Assembly (NCBI RefSeq): GCF_029269265.1
Contig: NZ_JARIXP010000004.1
Coordinates: forward strand, 62,001 to 126,000
Origin: Rheinheimera sp. 1928-s
GTDB taxonomy: Bacteria > Pseudomonadota > Gammaproteobacteria > Enterobacterales > Alteromonadaceae
Direction of reading: 5' to 3'
Length of the DNA stretch: 64,000 nucleotides
Part shown: positions 49,611 to 59,100 of the stretch, piece by piece
How the letters are laid out: every line of letters begins with the position of its first letter
How positions within the stretch are numbered: the first letter of the stretch is position 1
The notes under the pieces: model-generated
The model's database searches: none
What the model saw: only the letters and a program-made list of their open reading frames with translations
What the model was told of the DNA's origin: nothing
Program-made: the position numbers and the translations under genes

Positions 49611-50678
49611 ATGACAGAACATCTGCAACTGTTTGTTACCACCTTTGTTCTTACCTTAGCCGCCATTTTTATTCTGATCCCTTTGTCTGTCAAAGTGGGG
49701 CTGGTGGACAAGCCTGCAGGCCGTAAGCAGCACACAGGTTCTGTGCCATTAATAGGTGGCATCTCTATATTCACTGGCGTTGGACTGACTTTAGCCTGGT
49801 TTGGGTTGCCAGAAGATGTTCATTATTACTACCTGCTTTGTGGCGGCACTATTGTCATTTTGGGGGTGTTTGATGATTTTATGGACCTGAGCGTCAAATT
49901 ACGGCTTTGTGTCCAGTTGCTGATTGGCTCAGCCATGGTGTATGGCCTGCAGCTGCATTTGGGTAATCTAGGTAATTTGTTTTCGCTGGGCGATGTCACT
50001 TTAGGTTACCTGGGTATTCCCATCACACTGATTGCCGTCATTGCCGCCATTAATGCCTTTAATATGATTGACGGCATCGACGGTCTGGCAGGCATGCTCA
50101 GTGGTGTTACTTTTGTCTCTGTCACTTTGATGATGGGGATGGGCGGCCAGCTGGAGCATGCGGTCTTGCCTATGGTGTTGGTCTTTGCGCTTATTCCTTA
50201 TTTATTGTTTAACCTGGATGTGGTTGGCAAAGGCAAAGGTAAGATTTTTATGGGGGATGCCGGCAGTATGCTGATTGGTTTAACCGTGATTTGGTTACTA
50301 ATCATCGGCACCCAAAGTGATACCGCCAGCTTTCGCCCTGTCACTGCCCTTTGGGTGATTGCGGTACCGCTGATGGATATGGTGGCTATTATGCTGCGCC
50401 GTATTCGTAAAGGTCAGTCGCCCTTTTTAGCCGACCGTGAGCATTTGCATCATATCTTCCTGCGTCTTGGCTTAAATTCCCGCCAGGCGTTAGTGGTGAT
50501 CAGTAGTTTCTCCTGTATGCTGGCGACTTTGGGCATCATTGGCGAATACCTGATGGTGCCTGATTTAATTATGTTGCTGTTGTTCCTGATAGTATTCAGT
50601 GTTTATTCATACACTTTGCAGCATATTTGGCGCATTACCCGTGCTATTAAACGTTACAAAGCGAAACGACGTGGTTAA
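49611..50678 (+). CDS. wecA: WecA-like UDP-GlcNAc:undecaprenyl-phosphate GlcNAc-1-P transferase
   Basis: This 355-aa polytopic enzyme has around eleven helices and the family motifs DKPAGRKQHTGSVPLIGG, GVFDDFMDL (the aspartate pair for Mg2+), NAFNMIDGIDGLAG and DREHLHHIF. The last is the cytosolic His motif of the PNPT superfamily. It starts synthesis of O-antigen and common-antigen glycans on undecaprenyl phosphate. As the first gene of the plus-strand operon, it is followed by a second flippase gene with an eight-base overlap. The match to WecA fits the presence of wecC and wecG. Confidence 0.92.
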   Translation: MTEHLQLFVTTFVLTLAAIFILIPLSVKVGLVDKPAGRKQHTGSVPLIGGISIFTGVGLTLAWFGLPEDVHYYYLLCGGTIVILGVFDDFMDLSVKLRLCVQLLIGSAMVYGLQLHLGNLGNLFSLGDVTLGYLGIPITLIAVIAAINAFNMIDGIDGLAGMLSGVTFVSVTLMMGMGGQLEHAVLPMVLVFALIPYLLFNLDVVGKGKGKIFMGDAGSMLIGLTVIWLLIIGTQSDTASFRPVTALWVIAVPLMDMVAIMLRRIRKGQSPFLADREHLHHIFLRLGLNSRQALVVISSFSCMLATLGIIGEYLMVPDLIMLLLFLIVFSVYSYTLQHIWRITRAIKRYKAKRRG

Positions 50679-51987
50679 GTTTTTAGTTAAAGTTGCCAAA
50701 GCCAAAGCCGTTGCTCTGTTAGGTGAACGTTTAGTCAAGCTGGCTGCAGGTGCGTTAATCACTATTATTGTGGCGCGCATGCTGGGGCCGGAAGCCACAG
50801 GTTATTACGCTATCGTCATGACCTGGAGCGCATTTTTAGCGCCTTTAGCCAATTTAGGGTTAAACAATCTGGTGCAAAAGTCGGTGCAGTCTGCCACTGA
50901 CCCACGCACAGGCCAGCAGATCTTATTTACTGCCACCTGGCTTCGATTAATAGCAGGATTTGTATTTGCTGCTTTGATGTTTGTCGGTTTTAGCTGGTAT
51001 CTGCCAACAGAATTTGAACCTTATCAGTTGGGCGCTGCGGTGCTTTTTGTCGGTCAGCTGTTTAATGCTTTTATTTTATTTGAATACCACCAGAATTATT
51101 TAGGCCATTTCCGCACCCTCGCCTACAGCAAACTGGCGTTGGGGATTTTGGGTCTGGTCGCCAAGTTGGCAGTGCTTTGGTATGGCTTAGGTATTGGCGC
51201 TTTGTTCTGGATTGTAGGTCTGGAGTTTGCCGCTGTCGGCGTATTGCAGTATCAGATTTATAAAGGTCACAACAAAGACTCCGGCCGTTTAACACCGGCC
51301 TGGTTTAACTGGCAACATGGCAAGGAGTTATTGCGCCGCTCCAGCTGGTTATGGGTCTCTGGTATTTTATCTGTGGTCTATCTGCGGATTGATCTGATTA
51401 TGATTGAACGCCTGATTGATATTGAAGCCGCTGGTGTTTACGCCGCTGTCAGCCGCATTTCAGAGCTGTGGTATGTCATACCAGCGACATTAGCAGTGCG
51501 TTATTATCCTGAGCTTCTGAAAAGCCATCAGGTCAGCTGGTCAGGTTATTTATTATTGCTGCGTAAATACACTGGTTACTTTTTTGCGATGGCATTGACC
51601 ATAGCTGTGGTTGTATTTATTGTGGCACCGCCTTTGGTACCACTGATCTTTGGTGAAAAATTTCAGGCAGGTATTTCAGTACTGCAAATTCATATCTGGG
51701 CCGGTGTGTTTATTTTTATCCGTTACCTGATAGGACAACATTTAATCATTACCGGCCAGGAGCCTTTATCTCTGGCCAGTCATGGCGTAGGAGCTGTGTT
51801 AAACGTGCTGCTGAACTGGTGGTTGATCCCCATTATGGGCATTGATGGTGCAGCCTGGGCAACGCTGATTTCTTATGCCTACGCTTCATTTTTCTTTTTA
51901 TTTTTTTCCGGCAGAACCCGTCGTCAGTTATGGCAACTGATCAAGGTAAAAAGGTCCGGTGTGGTGGTAGAGAAAGAGACGGTATGA
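50671..51987 (+). CDS. Second polysaccharide flippase (MOP superfamily)
   Basis: This 438-aa protein has about fourteen transmembrane helices, with LIMIERLIDIEAAGVYAAVSRISELWY typical of Wzx-like flippases and of the PST family. The GTG at 50671 overlaps the wecA stop by eight bases, and the longer frame from 50599 lies inside wecA. It is not closely similar by eye to the flippase at 43317. It is coupled (ATGA) to the nitroreductase-like gene, so it may export the product of the pyruvyltransferase pair. Confidence 0.82.
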   Translation: MVKFLVKVAKAKAVALLGERLVKLAAGALITIIVARMLGPEATGYYAIVMTWSAFLAPLANLGLNNLVQKSVQSATDPRTGQQILFTATWLRLIAGFVFAALMFVGFSWYLPTEFEPYQLGAAVLFVGQLFNAFILFEYHQNYLGHFRTLAYSKLALGILGLVAKLAVLWYGLGIGALFWIVGLEFAAVGVLQYQIYKGHNKDSGRLTPAWFNWQHGKELLRRSSWLWVSGILSVVYLRIDLIMIERLIDIEAAGVYAAVSRISELWYVIPATLAVRYYPELLKSHQVSWSGYLLLLRKYTGYFFAMALTIAVVVFIVAPPLVPLIFGEKFQAGISVLQIHIWAGVFIFIRYLIGQHLIITGQEPLSLASHGVGAVLNVLLNWWLIPIMGIDGAAWATLISYAYASFFFLFFSGRTRRQLWQLIKVKRSGVVVEKETV

Positions 51988-53021
51988 AAAAACAACTCCA
52001 ACAAATCAGGCAAAAGCTCGATAAGGTGCTATTACCTTACGCAGCCAAAAGCCGTCTGGCGGCAACGCTGTATTACGCATTTTTTAACCCGCATTTTCGC
52101 CGTGAGCAACATGCCACTGCGGCGGGTCGGCATCACTATCATCTGCATGAAGAAAGCAGCAGCATAGCGACAGTTATCTTACGCCGTAATATACACAGGC
52201 TGGAAAAAGGTTTAAGCATGGTGCCGCGCAAGTCTTTGTTTGCGCTGGATTATATTGACGAAACTTTAACTGCATTGCAAAACCTGTTGGCCGATCATCA
52301 GGCCTTGGATTTAGTACTGCTGAAATACTGTCACGATGTGATGGATAGCTACTTCTCTGTCACACAATGGCCAGAAGGTGCCAGTCAACCTGAGACTTTT
52401 GCCGCCTTAAAAGCCCAGATCACCCCACGTTTAGCACAAAGCCGTCCTTCTGCACCAGCACCTTACGAACAAAGACCCAGAGCTGACATCAGCTACGAGC
52501 AGTTTTTAATTTTGTGTCAGCAGCGCTGTTCAGTCCGTACTTTTTTACCTCAGAGCGTGCCTAAAGCTGCGCTGGAACAAGCGGTTGCCGCTGCAGCTCA
52601 GGCACCCAGTGCCTGTAACCGTCAGCCGTTTCGTTATATCGCCGCCACTGAAGGCGAGATGCTGAATAAGTTAGCCAACTTGCCTATGGGCACTGTGGGT
52701 TATGCCAATGGCATTCCTGCCCTGCTTGCTGTGGTCGGTGACTTAAGTGCTTATCCTTTTGAGCGTGACCGCCATGTGATTTATATCGACGCCAGCTTAG
52801 GTAATATGCAACTGATGCTGGCATTGGAGACTATGGGCCTGGCCTCGTGTTCCATCAACTGGCCTGATATAGAAAACTATGAAGCCAAAATTGGCCGCTT
52901 ATTAAAATTACAACCTTTCGAACGAGTCGTGATGCTGATTGCTGTGGGTTACCCTGATCCGCAGGCGTTGATCCCTCACTCCGAGAAGAAAACCGCTACG
53001 GAGTTATTAACTTATGTCTGA
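51984..53021 (+). CDS. Nitroreductase-family protein with N-terminal helical extension
   Basis: This 345-aa protein joins an N-terminal helical segment of about 150 residues to a C-terminal nitroreductase-like flavin domain (QRCSVRTFLPQSVPKAALEQAV, SACNRQPFRYI, MGLASCSINWP). Such fusions occur in exopolysaccharide clusters beside pyruvyltransferases and F420-hydrogenase-beta-like proteins. The chemistry is unknown; a sugar or lipid redox modification is possible. It overlaps the flippase (ATGA) and the pyruvyltransferase (eight bases). No signal peptide is visible. Confidence 0.78.
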   Translation: MKKQLQQIRQKLDKVLLPYAAKSRLAATLYYAFFNPHFRREQHATAAGRHHYHLHEESSSIATVILRRNIHRLEKGLSMVPRKSLFALDYIDETLTALQNLLADHQALDLVLLKYCHDVMDSYFSVTQWPEGASQPETFAALKAQITPRLAQSRPSAPAPYEQRPRADISYEQFLILCQQRCSVRTFLPQSVPKAALEQAVAAAAQAPSACNRQPFRYIAATEGEMLNKLANLPMGTVGYANGIPALLAVVGDLSAYPFERDRHVIYIDASLGNMQLMLALETMGLASCSINWPDIENYEAKIGRLLKLQPFERVVMLIAVGYPDPQALIPHSEKKTATELLTYV

Positions 53022-54192
53022 ATCAAAAGCCTTATTAGTCGAAATCAAAGGTGTGCAGTTCCGCAATAAAGGCGCTTACCTGATGTTGCTGGCCTGCCTG
53101 CAGGGTTTAAAAACCTTAAACAACACAGAGTTGGTATTATCGCCTGGTCCTAACCTGCCCTATCGTGAACGCGCCTTGTTAGGCGCATGGCAAAAGGTGT
53201 CATTCCGCCGTAAAGGTCTGGATTTAACCCCATGGTTTGGCAAGCTACCAGGTTCATTACGTAATCTGATGAAACGTTATGGCATGGTGACAGAACGTGA
53301 TGTTGACGTGATTTTAGAAGCCAGCGGTTTTGCTTATGGCGACCAGTGGCCTTTGAAGTTTCTGCAAAACACAGCCCGTGAAGTCAAACGCTTTAAAGAT
53401 GCAGGTAAACCTTTTGTCTTTATGCCACAGGCTTTTGGGCCTTTTAGCAGCGACGAAAGCAAAGCAGCGATGCGTGACATTATTCACAGCGCAGCACTGA
53501 TTTATGTGCGCGACCCAGTGTCCTTCAGCCACCTGCAAAGCTGTGAAGCCAATCTGCCGGATACGGTTAAATTAACTCCTGACTTTACTGTAGGTTTAAA
53601 AGGTCACAGCACCACTGCTTTGCCTGAAATTGAAGGCAAATTTGCTGCTTTAATTCCTAACAGCAAAGTGGTGTCTAAGTTTAACCACGCCAATGCTGAA
53701 GCCGAACGCACTAACTATGTCGAAGCTTTTGCTGCTGCAGCCAATCAGTTGGTCGAGTTAGGTTATGCAGTAGTACTGGTGAATCACGAAGGCAAAGAAG
53801 ATCAGCTGCTGTGTCAGGAAATAGCCCGCTTAGCGCCTTGTGAAATTATTCAGATTGAAGACCCATTGGCAGTCAAAGCTTTTATCGGCCAAAGCTCTGT
53901 CGCTATCAGCTCGCGTTTCCACGGTGCTATTAATGCGCTGAGTCAGGGCGTACCTTGTATTGCCACCAGTTGGAGCCACAAATACCACGCCATGATGTCT
54001 GATTTTGGTATGGCGGATTACTGCCTGGAAAAACTCTCAGCGGTCAGCCTGACACAAAAAGTCAGTCAGCTATTGGCCGAACAGGAAGAAATTGCTCCTC
54101 GTCTGGCCGACAACGCAGCCAAACTGAAGCAGAAAAACCAAACCATGTGGCAGGGTTTATACAAAACACTGGATAAATATTTAGGCCGTTAA
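53014..54192 (+). CDS. Polysaccharide pyruvyltransferase family protein
   Basis: This 392-aa GT-B-like enzyme of the CsaB/WcaK/EpsI family transfers pyruvate ketal from PEP to sugars. It shows EIKGVQFRNKGAYLML, an ASGFAYGDQWPLKFLQ segment and SSRFHGAINALSQGVPCIATSWSHKY with the conserved SxRxHG motif. It is the last gene of the plus operon. Some members have diverged, so pyruvylation is inferred. An imperfect-loop palindrome follows the stop and separates the locus from recD. Confidence 0.82.
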   Translation: MSESKALLVEIKGVQFRNKGAYLMLLACLQGLKTLNNTELVLSPGPNLPYRERALLGAWQKVSFRRKGLDLTPWFGKLPGSLRNLMKRYGMVTERDVDVILEASGFAYGDQWPLKFLQNTAREVKRFKDAGKPFVFMPQAFGPFSSDESKAAMRDIIHSAALIYVRDPVSFSHLQSCEANLPDTVKLTPDFTVGLKGHSTTALPEIEGKFAALIPNSKVVSKFNHANAEAERTNYVEAFAAAANQLVELGYAVVLVNHEGKEDQLLCQEIARLAPCEIIQIEDPLAVKAFIGQSSVAISSRFHGAINALSQGVPCIATSWSHKYHAMMSDFGMADYCLEKLSAVSLTQKVSQLLAEQEEIAPRLADNAAKLKQKNQTMWQGLYKTLDKYLGR

Positions 54193-54200
54193 ACTGAATT

Positions 54201-54249
54201 CGGATCAGAGTAAAGTTAAAGCGAAAGGCTTGAATTTACTCTGATCCGG
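54201..54249. repeat. Long palindrome between polysaccharide locus and recD
   Basis: GGATCAGAGTAAA (54202-54214) pairs perfectly with TTTACTCTGATCC (54235-54247) around a 20-nt loop, extended by a further C-G pair, and followed by GGTTTT. It can act as a terminator of the plus operon. The GGRTCAGAGTAAA arm resembles a sequence seen at ends of REP-like or RAYT-associated mobile repeats, which I recall but could not check. Confidence 0.55.
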
Positions 54250-54258
54250 TTTTCGATA

Positions 54259-56184
54259 TTAAAGCCGCACAGCACCATGACGCTGTACTTTCAGCTCCAC
54301 AGCTTTGGCTAACAATTCCGCTTTGCCACAAATCAAACTAAAAAGTTTCGCCGCTCTGGTAATACCGGTGTAAATCAACTCACGACTTAACACCGGGCTG
54401 AAATTGTCTGGCAATACCAGCACCGCATGGCGGAACTCTGAGCCTTGAGATTTATGCACAGTAATGGCATAAGCGGTTTCGACTTGCTGTAACCGGCTTG
54501 GCAACACCCAGCGCACAGTTTTGCTGCTGTCTTCTGATGCAAAAGCCACAGCCAGCATCCATTTGCCCTGATAAGGCCGTAGCAAACAAATACCCACATC
54601 GCCATTCATCAGCCCCAGCGCATAATCGTTTTGTGTCACCATCACAGGCCGTCCGGCGTACCAGTGGCTGCTGTGCTGATTGCTTTGCTGTCTGCTCTGC
54701 TGAATAAGCCCGGCCTGATGCAGCATCTTCTCTACACTCAGATTGACCTGTTCTACGCCCATAGGCCCTTGCCGCACCGCACACAGCAACTGAAAAGCGG
54801 AAAAATCGGCCAGTACTTGTTGCGCCCAGAGATCGATAACCAGCTCTGACGCATCCAAAGCTGGGCCTTGAGCTACTGTGTTTAAATAAAAACTAAAACC
54901 AGCTGTTTCTTTTTGCTCTGCCTTTGCCTTGCCTGTTAACACAAACTGTTTTAACTGCTTAAAGTCTGTCGCTTCCAGATACTGTAGATCGGCATAATCA
55001 GCGCGGCAAATAGCGTCTACTTCAGCGCTATGACCTGCATTCACCGCATGGGCAAGTTTGGCGATGCCACTTTGTGGATCAAAACGATGGCTGACGCGAA
55101 GCATACCTATTTGCTGCTCCAGCGCTTTACCTGTATCGCTGATTAAATCTGTCGGAATAGCGGCAGCAGATAATTGATTGAGCCAGGCTGCGGTTTCCGC
55201 TAAATAATGCCCCTGCTCTGCCCACTGACACAGCTCTGCCATTAAAGCGCCGGCTTCCACTGAGGCCAACTGGTCTTTATCGCCTAATAAAATCAACCGG
55301 GCATGGGCTGGTAAGGCCGACAGCAAAGCGGCCATCAGCTCGACATCCAGCATGGAGGCTTCGTCCACCACTAATAGATCCAACGCCAAAGGCTCAAAAA
55401 CATTTTGCTTAAACTGCCTGCTTTGCGCCCGGGCGCCCAAGAGTTTATGCAAGGTAGAAACATCTGTAGGCACCTGGCTTTTCATTTCTGCCGATGCAGG
55501 CAGTTTATCCAGCGTAGTGCGGATAGAACTTCGAAGCCGTACTGCCGCTTTGCCTGTAGGGGCAGCCAGTTGAATAGTTAAAGGCGTGGCACCTTGTTGC
55601 TGCTGTAATTGCTGTAATACCAACAGCAGTTTCACCACTGTGGTGGTTTTGCCTGTACCAGGCCCGCCAGTGATCACACTAAAACTGCTGCTGGCGGCTA
55701 TAGCACAGGATAAACGTTGCCAGTCAGGTTCAGCACTTTTTGTTGCCGACACAGGAAACAGCGGGTCCAATAAGTTTTTCAGCAGCGCCGGATTGATAGC
55801 CTGGCGTAGCTGCTGGCTACGCTGGCTGCTGTGCTGCAAATAAAGCGCTATCTGCTGCTGATAACTAAAATAACGCCGCATATACAAAGCAGTATTGGCA
55901 TACACAAAAGGCTGATTACGGTTTTCGCTTAATTCAAACAAATCAGGATAAAGCGCCATCAGCACCAGCCATTCTTGTTGTGAATGCTGCGACATAGATT
56001 TAAGTGGTAAACACAAATGGCCTTGCGCCAGCGCAAAGCTGCACTGACCAATCAACAGCGCCAATGCTGGCTCCAGCTGTTGCTGTTCACGGAAAAAAGT
56101 CACCAGCGCTTTATCCAAAGCCCGCCATTCTTTGCCCTGCATCTGCAATTCCAGTTGCTTCTCTGCCAATCCAATATCAGACAT
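54259..56184 (-). CDS. recD: Exodeoxyribonuclease V alpha subunit RecD
   Basis: This 641-aa 5'-3' helicase subunit of RecBCD has Walker A GGPGTGKTT (K179), LLVVDEASMLDVELM and LLGDKDQLASVEAG (Walker B and motif III), and the C-terminal YAITVHKSQGSEF (motif V). The length matches the E. coli subunit (608) with a normal N-terminal domain. It overlaps recB by eight bases and is the last gene of the recC-recB-recD operon. The complex repairs double-strand breaks and degrades linear foreign DNA. Confidence 0.96.
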   Translation of the reverse strand: MSDIGLAEKQLELQMQGKEWRALDKALVTFFREQQQLEPALALLIGQCSFALAQGHLCLPLKSMSQHSQQEWLVLMALYPDLFELSENRNQPFVYANTALYMRRYFSYQQQIALYLQHSSQRSQQLRQAINPALLKNLLDPLFPVSATKSAEPDWQRLSCAIAASSSFSVITGGPGTGKTTTVVKLLLVLQQLQQQQGATPLTIQLAAPTGKAAVRLRSSIRTTLDKLPASAEMKSQVPTDVSTLHKLLGARAQSRQFKQNVFEPLALDLLVVDEASMLDVELMAALLSALPAHARLILLGDKDQLASVEAGALMAELCQWAEQGHYLAETAAWLNQLSAAAIPTDLISDTGKALEQQIGMLRVSHRFDPQSGIAKLAHAVNAGHSAEVDAICRADYADLQYLEATDFKQLKQFVLTGKAKAEQKETAGFSFYLNTVAQGPALDASELVIDLWAQQVLADFSAFQLLCAVRQGPMGVEQVNLSVEKMLHQAGLIQQSRQQSNQHSSHWYAGRPVMVTQNDYALGLMNGDVGICLLRPYQGKWMLAVAFASEDSSKTVRWVLPSRLQQVETAYAITVHKSQGSEFRHAVLVLPDNFSPVLSRELIYTGITRAAKLFSLICGKAELLAKAVELKVQRHGAVRL

Positions 56185-59100
56185 TTACCAGCTCCTTAGC
56201 AACGAGCTGACCTTGCAGCAGAGCGTCAAGCTTGTTCACCAACTCCAGCGGAATATCCACAGCAAGCACACCTTTGTTTGCAGCCTCACCCCCACGCAAA
56301 AACCAATACAAAGCGCCACCTAAATGTTCTTGTGGCTTATAGTCCGCCAGACGGCTTTGTAATAAGCGATGGATAGCCACTGCATACAAAGCGGCCTGCA
56401 CATCATAGCGATGCGCCAGCATCTGTTGTATTAAGGCATGGCTGTCATACTGGCCATCGGCTATATAGTTAGATTTATAATCCAGCACCCAATAGCGGCC
56501 CTCCTGCTCTAAGGTTAAGTCGATAAAACCTTTTAGCATGCCTTGCAATTGGGTGGTCCGAAGTGCTGGTCGTGGCAATTCAGGCCACAGATACTGCTGC
56601 ACCAGGCTATCAAGTTGCGTACTGCTGCAGTGTTGTACTGCTAACCAAAACTCCAGTTCAGCGCGATACGAACCGTCTTTAAGTGTGCTTAAGCTGGCAT
56701 TGGTATTTCGCCAGAGTGGTGTTTGAATCAACTCCGTCAGCCAGTGTTGCAATGGCACTATCGCTGCGGATAAATTATCAGTTTCAGGATAAGGTGCTTG
56801 TTGCTCAGCCCAATAACGGATTTGCCATCTATGCTCTGGCAGTTGCTGCAACAGACCATATTTTTGCATTAAAGGGGTTAGGCCTTGTTGCCATAAATCC
56901 GGCTGCCGCGCTAACTCGTCAAAACCCTGGGCTGCGCCCCACTCCAATACATCATGCAAAAATGTACCGGCCTGACTGCCGCGCACAAAACCCTGAGCGA
57001 TAGTCAAAGCTTCAGGCTCTTGAGGTTCACTATCATCCTGCAATTGCTCTGGTGCCAGTTCCTGAAATAACTCAGCCGCTTTACTGTCATGCTGATGTTG
57101 CTCCAGCAAAGCGCTGTAACTGGCTATCCACCACAGCTCTTTGACCGAACGATTCATTTGGGCATAAGGCAGTAGCTCACCGGCCTGATCCTGGAGCAGC
57201 ACCACAGAGCGCTGTTCTGATAAGTTATCGGCCAGACGAATATGTGGCTGTGAAAGTAATGGTGATAACTGCTCTTGCAAAGCCACTGGCGATAGCAAAG
57301 CATCATCGGATAACAAGTAACCTATAGCGCTTTGCTCTTTCACAGGCATCAACCCCACCCAGCAATAATGCCGCGCCCTGGTTAAAGCCACATAGAGCTT
57401 TCGCATATCTTCGGCCAAACGCTCACGCTCGGCTTGTTGGGCTTGCTGCTCGTTGGCTTGTAACACGACGGTCAGTTCACCATCCTGATGGTAAGTCACA
57501 GGGCCTTTGTTGGCATCCACAGCTCGCGCTAAAGCGATAAAAGGTAAAAATACCAGTGGGTATTCCAGGCCTTTAGATTTATGAATGGTGACAATTTTAA
57601 TCAGGGCTTCGTCGCTTTCTAACCGCAGTTTTTGCTGCTCAGCCGCTAAATCGCCTTGCCCAGCTAAATGCTCGGCCAAATAACGAATAAGTGCAGCCGG
57701 ACCTTCCAGCTCCATGGAGCGTTGTTGCAACAGTTCAGCTAAATGCAGAATATCTGTTAACAGCCGCTCGCCTGATGGCTGTTGCTGTAAAAACTCAGCC
57801 ACAGCAAAATCACGCATCAGCTGCCATAACATCACCAGCACACCTTGCTGTTGCCAAAGCGCCTGATAACTGGCAAAACGCGCCAGTTGCTGCTCCCATA
57901 ACAGCTCATCCTGCAGCAGTTGCTCAAGCTCGGAATAATTTAACGACAAGCTCCAGCTCGATAAAGCCGAGCGCACTAAGGCTTCACGCTGCGGCTCAGC
58001 ACAAGCGCGCAACCAGAGTAATAAATCCAAAGCCACCGGGCTTTCAAATACGGCGCCTTTGTCGGATAAATACACAGAGGCCAAATCCCGCTCTGCCAAG
58101 GCTTTTTTAATAGCATTGGCTTCCTGCTGATTATTGACTAAAACCGCTATATCGTTGGTTTTAAGCTTCTTGAATGTGTCATCCTGGACAAAGCCAGTGC
58201 TACCGCTTAAAAACACTGCTATTTGCTCAGCACAGGCCTGCGCCATCTCCGCTAAACAGGCAGCCTTACTAAACACTTTGCCATCGGGGGATTCTTTAAT
58301 ACAAAACTCCAGCGCTGTGGCCGGGTGTTGCTCCACCACAAAACGCTCTTTACGCCCTGCAGCTTCTACCGGATAAAAACTGAGTAAATCCGGCCGGCCC
58401 AACACAAAAGCCCCTAAAGCGCGCTGCTCGGCATAACTAAATAAGTGATTGACCGCGCTGACCATTTCGTTGGTTGAACGGAAGTTCTTCGGTAGTTGAA
58501 AGTGCCTTCCTGCTGTGGCTTGTTTGGCCGCTAAATAACTATAAATATCAGCACCACGAAAGGCATAAATGGCTTGTTTTGGGTCGCCTATCAATAAAAT
58601 GCCGCAATCTGTTCTGTTTTCATTAAGCTGATAAATGGCATCAAAGAGCTGATATTGCACAGGATCGGTGTCCTGAAATTCATCTATCAGCGCCAGCGGA
58701 AATTTACGTCGTAAACGCTCGGCCAGTAAACCTCCCTCGTCTTTTTGCAGCGCTTGCTGCAAGCGGCTTAACAGTTCATCAAAACCCAGTTCAGAGCGTT
58801 CTAACTGCAGCTGATGGAAGCGCCGCGCAAACCAAAAAGCAGCATGCAGCACTAAATCCTGCTCTGGGTCCGGCAAAGCTGCCAGTTCGTCCGCCAGTTT
58901 TGCCATAGCTTCAAAAGCCGGATGATTGGGTGGCGTTTTATCTTTAAAAGCCTCACTCAAACCTTGTGGCGTTAAACGGCTTTGGCCTGTTTGTAAATCC
59001 GGATCAACCATGTCTGCATCCGTGATCCAGGCCACTAATTTAGCCAGCCAGCTGTCGAGATAACGCGCCTGCAATTTACGGCCATCCACTTCTTTGCGCT

